From: Leptospira limi
GTDB taxonomy: Bacteria > Spirochaetota > Leptospiria > Leptospirales > Leptospiraceae
Length of the DNA stretch: 64,000 nt
Direction: 5' to 3'
Assembly: GCF_026151395.1 (NCBI RefSeq)
Contig: NZ_JAMQPV010000001.1
Location: forward strand, 682,001 to 746,000
Below are positions 46,151-55,632 of this stretch, piece by piece (position 1 is the first letter of the stretch; every line of letters starts with the position of its first letter). The notes below the pieces were generated by a model, which was not told where the DNA came from, ran no database searches, and worked only from the letters and a program-made list of their open reading frames with translations. The translations under genes were made by a program, and so were the position numbers.

Positions 46151-48259
46151 TTAGGTGGTTAAAAAACGTACCAAAAGAAAAGAAGTAGGGAGAAGGTCCA
46201 TTTTTTCAAAACCTAACTCTTCCCAAACATTCAAATCGATGAGGATCAGTGAATAGCCTGTGATTTGGTTGATCGCAATTGGATATGGGTTCAAATCCGT
46301 TTCTGGTTGGATCAGGTTTTCCACTTTGATTTTGTTTGATTTCATCCCTTTTAAGGAAGTGAGTTTTTGAGCAAATCCTAAGATGGGGTCTTTATCCCCT
46401 TTGTATAGGATGGCCACACGTTCAATGGTTTCCAGGCCATTGTCTATGAGAACCCCAACGGTTGCGGGGCAGTAGTTCAGAATGCCTTTGATTTTTCCAC
46501 CTGTATAACTACGCGAGAACAATGGTTTTGCCGCTCCGATCAGGAGGATGTCCGAGTGTTTGATTTTGGCAAAGTTTACGATTTCATATGTGACATTATC
46601 AGTAATTCGATATTCGGTTTGGACTTGGATGCCTAAACTTGAACCTGTTTGGCGAATCGCTTCAAAACTTGCATCCCGATACTTCCTGATTTCTTCATTC
46701 GAAAGGGAGTCGTTAGGTGAAATGTGCAAAGCGATGAGTTCCAAATTTTTCTTTTGGTTTCCCGATAAGGAAAAAGCAAACCTGACTAAACTTTTGCCCA
46801 TTTTTTCTTGGGCAAAAGCAACAAGGACTCTAAGTTTACTATCTGATGGTTTATCTGGAGAGGATGTGTTTGCAGTCCTTGCGAAAAACTTTTGGATTCC
46901 GTCAAGCAGTGGTCCCGTGGAAAGAGTTGTGACAAGAGCCATCATCACAAACACAGCAAATATTTCAGGACTAAGGATTCCTAAATCATAACCAATATTG
47001 AGGACAACCAGTTCCATCAGGCCTCGTGTGTTCATGAGAGCACCTATGGATAAAGAGTCTTCCCAATTGGATCCTGCTACCCTTGCAGCAAAGGCACTTC
47101 CTAAAAACTTGCCCACTACAGCGACAAGTAACACAAGTCCAAACACAAGCCAAAGGTGAGATCCATTCAGAAGTGTGACCTCAGTACGGAGGCCTGTGAT
47201 CACAAAGAAAATCGGTAGGAATAAAATTACAGCTATATCCTCTATCTTTTCAGCGATGAGTTTTTTTAAGTTCCCTTCCGCAGGCATGATGACACCCGCA
47301 AGGAAGGCGCCAAAAAGCGCATGGATTCCAATCACTTCTGTTGTCAGTGAGGATAAAAATAAAATCATCAAAATGAGAGCAACAGCTGTTCTTGTTAGGT
47401 TTTCGCGTGAAATATAAATCGAACCCAATCGTTTGAGGAAGGGTGCTACCAAATAAATCATAGTTAAGATATACGCAAAAGACAATCCAATCGTAAATAA
47501 GGCAGTGTTTAAGTTTCCTGCTTTGGAGATAGTCACAATGATCGCAAGTAAAATCCAAGCAGTGATATCATCAGCTGCTGCACATGTTAACACCATGGCG
47601 CCAAGTGGTGTACGTGTAAGGTTTCGTTCTTGTAAGATTCGTGCAAGGACAGGGAAAGCAGTGATACTCATTGCGATTCCCATAAAAAGTGAAAAGGATA
47701 AAAATCCTACGTTTTTGGGTGCATAATCAGTGTAAAAATAATACGCTAAAATCATCCCTAAAAAGAAGGGAAAAATGATACTCGCATGACTGATGATAAT
47801 CGCTGAGTGGGCTTTGTTTTTGAGAACAGAAAGGTCTAATTCCATTCCGATGATGAACATAAACAAAACGAGACCAATTTGGCTTAAGGTGCCGAGTGTA
47901 GGAAGGCTAGCAGGTGGGAATAAAAATCCCATAGTTTCTGGGAAATAATAACCAAGTAAGGATGGTCCAAGTAAAATTCCAGCTACGATTTCACCCATGA
48001 CAGATGGTTGTTTTAATTTTCTGGTGAAGAGGTAACCAACAAAACGAGCACTTCCACAAACTATGATGATTTGAATGAAGAGTAAGGCTAAGGGATGATG
48101 AAAACGATTGAAGAAATTTTCGGTGTCTAGATGTTCACTCGCCGTGACAGTAAGATTTTTTGCGGTTTCTAAGGCACTCCCAGCTTGGAGTAAATAATAA
48201 CCTAAGGATCCAAACAGAAGTAAAGTGAAACCGTAAAAAACAGAAGAACGAGTTTTCAT
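46151..48259 (-). CDS. CPA2-type cation/proton antiporter with cytoplasmic tail
   Basis: 702 residues. About twelve membrane segments cover 60-460, preceded by a further hydrophobic segment (9-26) that looks like a signal or additional helix. Diagnostic stretches are MGEIVAGILLGPSLLG, LFMFIIGMELDL, LTCAAADDITAWILLA (the DD ion-binding pair), HALFGAFLAGVIMP, and ALMNTRGLMELVVLNIG. Residues 475-700 form a universal-stress-protein-like tail (VLVAFAQEKMGKSLVRFA; SDILLIGAAKPLFSR). Such proteins exchange Na+ or K+ for protons; which ion is not readable. GAGGG precedes the ATG. Confidence 0.9.
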   Translation of the reverse strand: MKTRSSVFYGFTLLLFGSLGYYLLQAGSALETAKNLTVTASEHLDTENFFNRFHHPLALLFIQIIIVCGSARFVGYLFTRKLKQPSVMGEIVAGILLGPSLLGYYFPETMGFLFPPASLPTLGTLSQIGLVLFMFIIGMELDLSVLKNKAHSAIIISHASIIFPFFLGMILAYYFYTDYAPKNVGFLSFSLFMGIAMSITAFPVLARILQERNLTRTPLGAMVLTCAAADDITAWILLAIIVTISKAGNLNTALFTIGLSFAYILTMIYLVAPFLKRLGSIYISRENLTRTAVALILMILFLSSLTTEVIGIHALFGAFLAGVIMPAEGNLKKLIAEKIEDIAVILFLPIFFVITGLRTEVTLLNGSHLWLVFGLVLLVAVVGKFLGSAFAARVAGSNWEDSLSIGALMNTRGLMELVVLNIGYDLGILSPEIFAVFVMMALVTTLSTGPLLDGIQKFFARTANTSSPDKPSDSKLRVLVAFAQEKMGKSLVRFAFSLSGNQKKNLELIALHISPNDSLSNEEIRKYRDASFEAIRQTGSSLGIQVQTEYRITDNVTYEIVNFAKIKHSDILLIGAAKPLFSRSYTGGKIKGILNYCPATVGVLIDNGLETIERVAILYKGDKDPILGFAQKLTSLKGMKSNKIKVENLIQPETDLNPYPIAINQITGYSLILIDLNVWEELGFEKMDLLPTSFLLVRFLTT

Positions 48260-48277
48260 AGACCCTCAAGGTTCCGA

Positions 48278-48760
48278 TCAAACGGAGAATTTTTTCACAA
48301 GTGCTTCGCCAACAACATCCGGAACTTGGTTTGATACCGCTCTGCCATGTCTTGCTACTTCTTTGACGATTGTGGACGACACAAAAGAGTACTCATTGTC
48401 AGCCATTAGGAAATAAGTTTCAATTTCTGGTGCTAATTTTTTATTCATGAGAGAAATTGCATATTCATAATCAAAATCTGTGACAGCGCGAAGGCCCCGA
48501 AGGATGACCCGAGAATTTTTTTCCTTACAATAATCTACTGTAAGTCCTTCAAAGGAATCAATTTTGATTTTGTCCCAACCTTTGAATACCTTTCCAATCA
48601 TCTCCACTCGTTCTTCTGGAGAGAATAAAGATGTTTTTTTGGAATTGATGGCAACGGCGATGATGATCTCTTCAAAAAGAGGATGGGCACGCCGTATAAT
48701 GTCTAAATGACCATTTGTAAATGGATCAAACGAACCCGGGTATACGGCGATATTTTTCAT
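48278..48760 (-). CDS. coaD: Phosphopantetheine adenylyltransferase
   Basis: 160 residues, normal length. T/HxGH motif [14 protein letters not shown] with H18, then [12 protein letters not shown] with the conserved Arg, and SSTIVKE with substrate contacts near 130. It catalyses the penultimate step of coenzyme A synthesis, joining AMP to 4'-phosphopantetheine. It begins 1 bp after argG, so the two are cotranscribed. Confidence 0.97.
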   Translation of the reverse strand: MKNIAVYPGSFDPFTNGHLDIIRRAHPLFEEIIIAVAINSKKTSLFSPEERVEMIGKVFKGWDKIKIDSFEGLTVDYCKEKNSRVILRGLRAVTDFDYEYAISLMNKKLAPEIETYFLMADNEYSFVSSTIVKEVARHGRAVSNQVPDVVGEALVKKFSV

Positions 48761-48761
48761 C

Positions 48762-49970
48762 TTAGTGGTTCACCCTTGCCCATTCTTTCATTGGTAGTCC
48801 ATACAAATTGATGAAACCTTCTGCATCATATTGGTTGTAGAGTTCTTCCTTTTCAAATGTAGAAAGGCCTGCGTTGTACAATGATTTGTTGGACTTTCTT
48901 CCGACAACCGTACAATTTCCTTTGTACAATTTGATACGAACAGTTCCATTGACATACTTTTGAGTATAATCCATATAAGCGCGAAGTGCATTCATCTGGT
49001 TGGAATACCATTGTCCATTGTAAATGTATCTGGCAAATTCTTGAGAGAGTTCGTCTTTTTTGTGTTGGGTGTCTCTATCGAGAGTGATAGATTCTAAATC
49101 TCGGTGAGCAATGTGGAGGATAGTTCCACCTGGTGTTTCATAGACACCACGAGATTTGATTCCAACAAGTCTGTTTTCAACGATGTCCACACGACCTACT
49201 CCATTTTTTCCACCTAATTCGTTTAAGGTTTCCATTACTTCGAGTGGGTTCATCTTTTTTCCATCAATCGCAACACAATCACCATTTTCAAAATCTAATT
49301 CCAGGTAAGTTGGTTTGTCTGGAGCTTTTTCAAGTGAAACAGTTAGGATAAACATGTCTTCTTTTGGTTCATTGAATGGATCTTCTAAAATCCCACCTTC
49401 AAAGGAAAGGTGCATAAGATTTCTATCCATACTGTATGGTTTAGCGGCTGTTACAGGGACTGGAATTCCTTTTTTCTTTGCATATTCAATAAGATCTGCA
49501 CGGCCACCAAAATTCCATGTTCTCCAAGGAGCAATGATTTGTAAGTTAGGCGAAAGAGCTTTGAAAGTAAGTTCAAAACGTACTTGGTCATTACCTTTAC
49601 CAGTTGCTCCATGAGAAAAAGCATCTGCTCCTTCTTTTTTAGCAACTTCTGCCATCGCTTTTGCGATGAGAGGTCGCGCGAGAGAAGTTCCAAGTAAGTA
49701 CCGCATTTCATAAATGGCATTCCCACGAATGGCTGGAAAAATAAAATCACGTGCAAACTCCAAACGTAAGTCTTGGATGTATACCTTGGATGCTCCGGTG
49801 TTTTTACCTTTTTCTTCAAGGCCAGTGAGTTCTTCCTTTTGGCCAACATCGGCACAAAAAGCGATGACTTCACAACCATAGGTATCTTTCAACCAAGCAA
49901 GGATGACAGAGGTGTCGAGTCCACCTGAGTAAGCGAGAACGATTTTTTTGGGAGCAGGTTTCTCTTTCAT
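48762..49970 (-). CDS. argG: Argininosuccinate synthase
   Basis: 402 residues, the usual length. The PP-loop [10 protein letters not shown] is at about 13-22, followed by [10 protein letters not shown], and [14 protein letters not shown] near 118; EGGILEDP and [13 protein letters not shown] further on. It joins citrulline and aspartate with ATP in arginine synthesis. The promoter must lie in the 81 bp before the divergent nitrilase-like gene. No arginine-responsive site was recognised. Confidence 0.98.
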   Translation of the reverse strand: MKEKPAPKKIVLAYSGGLDTSVILAWLKDTYGCEVIAFCADVGQKEELTGLEEKGKNTGASKVYIQDLRLEFARDFIFPAIRGNAIYEMRYLLGTSLARPLIAKAMAEVAKKEGADAFSHGATGKGNDQVRFELTFKALSPNLQIIAPWRTWNFGGRADLIEYAKKKGIPVPVTAAKPYSMDRNLMHLSFEGGILEDPFNEPKEDMFILTVSLEKAPDKPTYLELDFENGDCVAIDGKKMNPLEVMETLNELGGKNGVGRVDIVENRLVGIKSRGVYETPGGTILHIAHRDLESITLDRDTQHKKDELSQEFARYIYNGQWYSNQMNALRAYMDYTQKYVNGTVRIKLYKGNCTVVGRKSNKSLYNAGLSTFEKEELYNQYDAEGFINLYGLPMKEWARVNH

Positions 49971-50051
49971 AGAATAAGGTCAAAATAAAAGAAAAAACCA
50001 AGAACACAATTAAATATTGTCTGAATTGAAATACTAGTGTAGATTTGGTGG

Positions 50052-51200
50052 ATGTGTTTTTTTGTCTCTTTGACTCTTTTTCTGTCCATTGGATTATCCA
50101 ACATCCAATGCAAAAAACAGCAAGTGGAACCGAGTGTTCTTTCCGATGCCCTTCCCAAACCAAAAATTTTCATACAAATAGACGGCAAAGGCAAACGTGG
50201 AACTGTCATTGGTTTGGAACCTTACTTAAACAAATATAGTTACGCTACGGAAGAGAGTTTTTATTCGAGTTTGAAGGAATACTTTCAAAAAGCAAAAGAA
50301 AACGAAACCATCTATGTGGACAGATCTATTTTCGTATTACCAGAATACCTCGGTACTTGGCTCGTTGTTACAGCAGAAGATAAATCCATTTTTGGTAAGG
50401 TAACCATTGCTGATGCGATGGAAGAGTTAGTGAAACAAAATCTTGGTTCCTTCTTATGGCATTATCTCTTTAGCAATTCTTTTTCGAAAGACCACTTAAA
50501 GGAAACTCTCTTTCGGATGAAAGCTTGGCAAATGGCCGATCGTTACCAAAGGATTTTTTCACGTTTGGCATTGGAATACCGAGTGGCAATTGTTGCAGGT
50601 TCCATTGTATTACCTCATCCTAAAGTGGTAGAAGGAAAAATCACTCCTACCGATGGTCCTTTGGAGAATGTGAGTTTTTATTTTCACCCTGACGGAAGAG
50701 TGGATGAACAAATTGTGCGTAAACTCTTTCCGATCGAAGAAGAAAAACAATTCTTAGTCGAAGGAACTTTGGATCAAAATCCAACATACCGTACTCCTAT
50801 TGGAAAATTATATACGATGATTTGTGCTGATTCTTGGTTCCCTGAAGTGTACAAAGAATTAGAAAACTCAGAAGCAGATATTTTAGTGGTTCCTTCGTTT
50901 GTTGCTCCAAGGGATGCATGGCAGACAAAATGGAATGGATACAATGGTTATGCGAATCCAAAAGATGTAACAACAAAAGATATAGGTTCCATCACAGAAA
51001 AAACTGCATGGAAAAAATATGCAATGTTAGGTCGGCTAAAAGTTCCCAATGTAAAACTTGGAATCAATGTATTTTTTCGAGGTGAAATTTGGGATATGAC
51101 CGCTGGTGGCGATGCATTTTTCCAAAAGATGGGAAAACCAGTGAACAATTTGGTTAAAGAAGAAAAAAATCAAGGTAGGCTATATGTATTCTATCTCTAG
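50052..51200 (+). CDS. Nitrilase-superfamily (carbon-nitrogen hydrolase) lipoprotein
   Basis: 382 residues. A short lipoprotein signal ends SNIQC with Cys20. The nitrilase triad is readable: E98 (FVLPEYLG), K224 (RKLFP) and C258 (MICADSWFPE), spaced as in the superfamily. The domain is interrupted by additional helical sequence around 130-165. Members hydrolyse nitriles or amides, or transfer acyl groups (Lnt, amidases); an exported, lipid-anchored version is unusual. In-frame stop just upstream fixes the ATG at 50052. It overlaps the next gene by 17 bases, forming an operon with the GMC oxidoreductase. Confidence 0.82.
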   Translation: MCFFVSLTLFLSIGLSNIQCKKQQVEPSVLSDALPKPKIFIQIDGKGKRGTVIGLEPYLNKYSYATEESFYSSLKEYFQKAKENETIYVDRSIFVLPEYLGTWLVVTAEDKSIFGKVTIADAMEELVKQNLGSFLWHYLFSNSFSKDHLKETLFRMKAWQMADRYQRIFSRLALEYRVAIVAGSIVLPHPKVVEGKITPTDGPLENVSFYFHPDGRVDEQIVRKLFPIEEEKQFLVEGTLDQNPTYRTPIGKLYTMICADSWFPEVYKELENSEADILVVPSFVAPRDAWQTKWNGYNGYANPKDVTTKDIGSITEKTAWKKYAMLGRLKVPNVKLGINVFFRGEIWDMTAGGDAFFQKMGKPVNNLVKEEKNQGRLYVFYL

Positions 51201-51705
51201 GAAAACATTCCTCACATTGCTTTTGTTTTGTGCAGGAATCAAATCGAAAATCAAAACCTTTTACTTTAGCGAATCTGAATCCAAAACTGTTACGAGTTTT
51301 GCTGAGGTTGTTCTGCCTATCGGGGAAACTGGAATGCCGAATTTAGAGGAAGCAAACGTTATGCGAAGATTAGATGAAGAGTTGTACTTTGTTTCTGAGG
51401 AAATCCAAGAAGATTTTCACTCTGCTGTTATGGTTTTGGAATACCTTCCATTTTTTTACGGAAGGTTTTGTTGTTTTTCAAACTTAGAACCTGAGGAACG
51501 GATTCGGTTATTAGAGCTTTGGGTGGAAACCGATTCCGATACAGTTCGTGCTGTTGTTGGGAACTTAAAACTTCTGGTTTGCCTTGTTTATTATGGTCAT
51601 AAGTCCACTTGGGAATCGATCTCTTACCCAGGTCCGTTTGCGAATCCACCTGAGAAATGGAGTGAGGCAAGACTTCATTACCATAATTTACTCAAAGGAA
51701 ATTAA
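51184..51705 (+). CDS. Gluconate 2-dehydrogenase subunit 3-like small subunit
   Basis: 173 residues. N-terminus SISRKTFLTLLLFCAG resembles an export signal with an R-K pair; the body (FAEVVLPIGETGMPNLEEANVMRRLDEELYFV, then FYGRFCCFSNLEPEERIRLLELW) follows the subunit-3 pattern seen beside GMC or FAD dehydrogenases. Such subunits are thought to help export or stabilise the flavoprotein. Immediate next gene is the GMC oxidoreductase (8 bp gap), supporting the assignment. Overlaps the nitrilase-like gene. Confidence 0.68.
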   Translation: MYSISRKTFLTLLLFCAGIKSKIKTFYFSESESKTVTSFAEVVLPIGETGMPNLEEANVMRRLDEELYFVSEEIQEDFHSAVMVLEYLPFFYGRFCCFSNLEPEERIRLLELWVETDSDTVRAVVGNLKLLVCLVYYGHKSTWESISYPGPFANPPEKWSEARLHYHNLLKGN

Positions 51706-51713
51706 GGTATCAT

Positions 51714-53270
51714 ATGAAAAAATCAGGGATGTATCGCGATTATAAAAGTTACCAACCAGGGGAAGTCATCCAAGTAGATGTGGTAGTGATTGGTTCCGGT
51801 TGTGGTGGTGCAACGATGGCCTATGAACTTTCGAAACGAGGGATCAAAGTGGCTCTCCTCGAACAAGGTGGAAACTACCATACAGGAACCTTTGATAACA
51901 ATGAATTGAATATGGCAGGAAAAGTTTCTGCAGAAAGGAATTTTCACACCACAAGTGATGGTGGTATTAATTTAGTGTATGGTAATAATTTAGGCGGAGC
52001 ATCGGTTCATTACTGGGCAGATAGTTACCGAACTCCCGAAGATCGCCTACTCCTATGGAATCGTAAATACGGGATCGACTACCATCTCCCCGAAGACTTA
52101 AATCCATATTGGTTGGAATTAGAAACAGACTTACATGTCACACCTGCAACAGAAGAATATTTTAATCCCATGAATCGATTGTTTCGAAACGCATCACAAC
52201 GATTAGGTTGGGAAGGGCATCATGTCCCACAAGCAAGGAAAAAATGCCAAAAATCTGGCCATTGTATGCAAGGTTGTATGTTCGGAGCAAAACAATCCCA
52301 ACTGATCACTCATATTCCAAGTGCTGTTCGACTTGGAACTGACGTGTATACTGATTTACGTGCTGAACGATTGGAAATTGTCGGAAACCAAGTGAAGGGA
52401 CTAGAAGCTGTGGTGATCGACAGACGTACCTTAAGACCAACCCAGATGAAACTCCGCTTCCAATCAAAAGCCGTTTGTGTATCTGCAGGAGGGTTTGGAA
52501 GTAGCAAATTTTTACTGAAAAATGGTCTCAAAAAAAGACTTCCATCTCTTGGAAAATTTTTGGCCATCAACCCTTCTCCGATGGTGCATGCATTGTATGA
52601 AGAGCCAATTGTTCAATGGCGAAATATTCCTGCAGCGTACGGCGTTGAAGGTTTTCGATTGGCAAAATTCCAAAACGGTTCTTACAAAGAAGGTGGGTAT
52701 ATGCTGATGCCAAACCAATTGCAACCAGGAACCCTTGCCGCATTACTTCCAAGTTTTGGAAAAGATCACTTCCGTTATATGAAACAACTAGAATATTTGG
52801 GTGGTACCATTGGTTGGATTGATGATGTGGATGGAGAACTTGGATCCATCGAAGTTGATTTTTTTGGTAAAACGAAAGTTCATTATCCGTTTGGAAATAC
52901 CACCAAACAAATATTTAGCGATCTAACGTACAAACAAATGAAATTGAATTTTGAAGCAGGTGCCAAAGAGGTGTTCCTTGCTGGAATGAAACTTAGGAAA
53001 TACACAAAGTTACCTAAAAAAGAAGAAATTGATGCTTTGGCTTGGAGGCCAGCAGAGTTTCCGATGGCGGCGCCTCACCCTGCTGGAGGCTGTAGGATGG
53101 GAAAATCGAGTGAAACTTCCGTAGTCAATTCAAAACACCAAGTGCATGGATTTCAGAATCTCTTTGTAGCCGACTCTTCTGTGTTTCCAACAGGTGTCAG
53201 TGTGGATCCAAGTTTTACGATTATGGCATTTAGTAAAAAAGCATCAGAGTTTATAACGGAAGTTATATGA
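51714..53270 (+). CDS. GMC-family FAD-dependent oxidoreductase
   Basis: 518 residues. FAD-binding VVIGSGCGGATMAYELSKRG at about 24-43 and LEQGG thereafter, NNLGGASVHYWADSYRTP as GMC signature 1 region, and the C-terminal AAPHPAGGCRMG with catalytic His, followed by LFVADSSVFPTGVSVDPSFTIMAF. Paired with the small subunit, it probably oxidises an alcohol group on a sugar, sterol or other alcohol and passes electrons to a carrier. AAGG precedes the ATG. The last 8 bases overlap the convergent methyltransferase gene. Confidence 0.9.
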   Translation: MKKSGMYRDYKSYQPGEVIQVDVVVIGSGCGGATMAYELSKRGIKVALLEQGGNYHTGTFDNNELNMAGKVSAERNFHTTSDGGINLVYGNNLGGASVHYWADSYRTPEDRLLLWNRKYGIDYHLPEDLNPYWLELETDLHVTPATEEYFNPMNRLFRNASQRLGWEGHHVPQARKKCQKSGHCMQGCMFGAKQSQLITHIPSAVRLGTDVYTDLRAERLEIVGNQVKGLEAVVIDRRTLRPTQMKLRFQSKAVCVSAGGFGSSKFLLKNGLKKRLPSLGKFLAINPSPMVHALYEEPIVQWRNIPAAYGVEGFRLAKFQNGSYKEGGYMLMPNQLQPGTLAALLPSFGKDHFRYMKQLEYLGGTIGWIDDVDGELGSIEVDFFGKTKVHYPFGNTTKQIFSDLTYKQMKLNFEAGAKEVFLAGMKLRKYTKLPKKEEIDALAWRPAEFPMAAPHPAGGCRMGKSSETSVVNSKHQVHGFQNLFVADSSVFPTGVSVDPSFTIMAFSKKASEFITEVI

Positions 53271-54462
53271 GATTTTTATTTCTGAACACTGCCACTGTTT
53301 CCACATGATCCGTTCTTGGGAACATGTCCACTGGCTGTAACGAATTCAAAAAATATTGTCTTGCTAATAGATTTGTATCTTCTCTGAGGCTCATGGGATC
53401 ACAAGATACATAGACAATCTTTTTAAATCCCATACCGAGGATAGTCTCTGCGACGTCTGCACCAAGGCCTGTTCTCGGTGGATCGATCACAATGGTATCA
53501 TAGTTTTTTCCAAATAGAGATGGTAATACTTCTGCCACTCTTCCTTTACGAAACCGAACATTATGTACTTTATTGAACTTAACGGATTCCAAAGAGGTTC
53601 TATGAGAATTTGGATTCTCTTCGATGCCAAGGACTTCCTTACACTGGCCTGCAATCCAAAAGGAAATAGTTCCAATCCCTGAATAAGCATCGATCACACG
53701 TGAGTCTTTTTCTATCTCATCCAGAACCAAATTGTATAAACTCGGTGTTTGGATAGGATTTACTTGCAAAAAGGTAGAAAGACCTACACGAAATTTATGT
53801 TTTCCAAAATGTTCGTGTATATATGGTCTACCCCATAACAGATGTTCTTCGCGACCAAGAGCCATCGTTGTGTGTTTGGTATTGATGTTATGGATGATTC
53901 CCACTAATTTACCAAATTTGCCCGATTTTCCAATTCGGTTTTGGATGGCAGTGTGAAGTCTTTTTGATGCATCTTTAGCATGAGGTAAATCTTCTTTAGC
54001 AGTCACAATTCCCAGAATGATTTCGCCTGTGGAAAACGACTTCCTTGCAACAAGGTACTTCATCATACCACGTTTGGATTTTTCATTATAAGGAAGTAAT
54101 CCCTCTCGCCTAGCCCATTGTTTGACGGCAAGTGCGACTTCTGTTAATCCTGGGTCTTGGATTTGGCATTCTGTTTGGTCTAGGACAAATGTTGCTTCCC
54201 GGTTGAAAAGTCCAAGTGTGAGTAAGGTTTTGTTTCCGACAATACGACGGCCAAAAGGTAATTGGATTTTGTGACGGTAGTATTCTGGAGAGGGACTGGG
54301 AACTATGGTTTTGAATTCCACATGACGGAACGTTTTAAAAAGTTCTTTTATGTTTTGTTCTTTTTTTCGAAGTTCTTTTGTGTATTCAATGTCGAGGTAG
54401 TTACACCCACCACAGGTTCCGAAATGAGTACAAATAGGATTGTTAGTTTTTGTTGTGTTCAT
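53263..54462 (-). CDS. rlmD: RlmD/RumA-type 23S rRNA (uracil-5-)-methyltransferase
   Basis: 399 residues. N-terminal cluster cysteines C11, C17, C20 (ICTHFGTCGGC), then the SAM-binding DAYSGIGTISFWIA near 240, DPPRTGLG near 303 and the catalytic cysteine in YVSCDPMSL near 328. No TRAM domain is seen, so it is shorter than E. coli RlmD. Which uridine it modifies (747, 1939 or tRNA 54) cannot be told from sequence. It follows pyrD by a four-base overlap and ends in the GMC gene. Confidence 0.88.
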   Translation of the reverse strand: MNTTKTNNPICTHFGTCGGCNYLDIEYTKELRKKEQNIKELFKTFRHVEFKTIVPSPSPEYYRHKIQLPFGRRIVGNKTLLTLGLFNREATFVLDQTECQIQDPGLTEVALAVKQWARREGLLPYNEKSKRGMMKYLVARKSFSTGEIILGIVTAKEDLPHAKDASKRLHTAIQNRIGKSGKFGKLVGIIHNINTKHTTMALGREEHLLWGRPYIHEHFGKHKFRVGLSTFLQVNPIQTPSLYNLVLDEIEKDSRVIDAYSGIGTISFWIAGQCKEVLGIEENPNSHRTSLESVKFNKVHNVRFRKGRVAEVLPSLFGKNYDTIVIDPPRTGLGADVAETILGMGFKKIVYVSCDPMSLREDTNLLARQYFLNSLQPVDMFPRTDHVETVAVFRNKNLI

Positions 54463-55532
54463 TTTGATTTTCCTGAACCGACCAGTTGGTCAATGGAGTT
54501 GTATCCACGGTCTTTCATTACTTTATCCAAATAGGAACAAATTTGATACGGTAAAAAAGGACCTTCATAAATATAACCAGTGTAAATTTGGATGAGATTG
54601 GCACCTGCTTCGATCATCTGTAGGGCTTTTTCTCCCGAATCAATCCCTCCCACACCGATGATGGGAATTTTCCCTTTTAGAGTTTGGTACGCAAGAGATA
54701 CAAATCGAAGTGATTTTTGGAATAAAGGGCCACCTGATAAACCACCTTCAGGAGGATTAGTTTCACCTAGGATTTGTTTGTCGAGAGTGGTATTGGTAAG
54801 GATTACACCACTTATTTTGTAATCCAGACAGACATTGAGATTTTCGATGAGTTCTTCTTCGGAAAGATCTGGAGCAAATTTTAAATACAATGGAATAGGG
54901 AATGAGTTTGAAAATTCTTTTTGGATCCCAACGATAAGATCAATTAAACTTTGTTTGGATTGTAGGCTACGTAATCCAGGTGTGTTTGGTGAACTGATGT
55001 TGATTACCGCATAATCCCCGTAAGGTAGCAGTTTTTTAAAAGTGTAAACATAATCACTGACAGCATCTTCTAAGGCCGTAACTTTCGATTTTCCGGCATT
55101 GATCCCTCGTACTCCCATTTTGGATTGTTTTTTCAATTGGATCTCGGCATTGTCAGCTCCCGGGTTGTTAAAACCCATTCTGTTTACGAGAGCTTTTACA
55201 TTTGGAAAACGGAATAATCTTGGTTGTTCATTCCCAGGTTGTGCTTTTGCAGTGATGGTTCCCACTTCTATGAATCCAAAACCCATGTGGATCATGGTAG
55301 GGAAAAGTTCTGTTGTTTTATCAAATCCTGCCGCAAGACCAACTGGATTTGGAAAATGGATGCCTTCGATGGTTTGTTCTAAACGTTTGGAATTGTATTG
55401 GAAAAGAAGGTTCAGAGTTTTATGGAAAAATGGGATTTTTTTGGATAAAGAAAGAAAAGTAGCGACTAGATGGTGCGCTGATTCAGGGTCTAAATGAAAG
55501 AGAATGGGTTTGATCAGGTGGTGGTAAAACAA
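54459..55532 (-). CDS. pyrD: Dihydroorotate dehydrogenase (class 2)
   Basis: 357 residues from TTG at 55532, chosen because AAGGA lies 8 bases upstream and the protein then begins like class-2 enzymes (FYHHLIKPILFHLDPESAHH). The open frame continues to 55769 but those codons match nothing. Core motifs GLAAGFDKTTELFP, FIEVGTITAKAQPGNEQPRLFR, NRMGFNNPGAD, INISSPNTPGLR with the catalytic Ser, and GVGGIDSGEKALQMIEAGA. It passes electrons to quinone at the membrane in pyrimidine synthesis. Cotranscribed with the methyltransferase; divergent from the histidine kinase. Confidence 0.95.
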   Translation of the reverse strand: MFYHHLIKPILFHLDPESAHHLVATFLSLSKKIPFFHKTLNLLFQYNSKRLEQTIEGIHFPNPVGLAAGFDKTTELFPTMIHMGFGFIEVGTITAKAQPGNEQPRLFRFPNVKALVNRMGFNNPGADNAEIQLKKQSKMGVRGINAGKSKVTALEDAVSDYVYTFKKLLPYGDYAVINISSPNTPGLRSLQSKQSLIDLIVGIQKEFSNSFPIPLYLKFAPDLSEEELIENLNVCLDYKISGVILTNTTLDKQILGETNPPEGGLSGGPLFQKSLRFVSLAYQTLKGKIPIIGVGGIDSGEKALQMIEAGANLIQIYTGYIYEGPFLPYQICSYLDKVMKDRGYNSIDQLVGSGKSK

Positions 55533-55632
55533 GGGAAAAATCCTTACGTTGATTCTTTTTTCCCCATGATTTCTTACAATTTCTTTCCGAAAATAGCGAC
55601 GTTTCCTATATTCCTTCCAAGGACAGTACTTG

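Noticed and set aside
46548..46991. 147-codon open frame opposite the antiporter gene
   Set aside because: Antisense to the universal-stress-like tail of the antiporter with no family resemblance.
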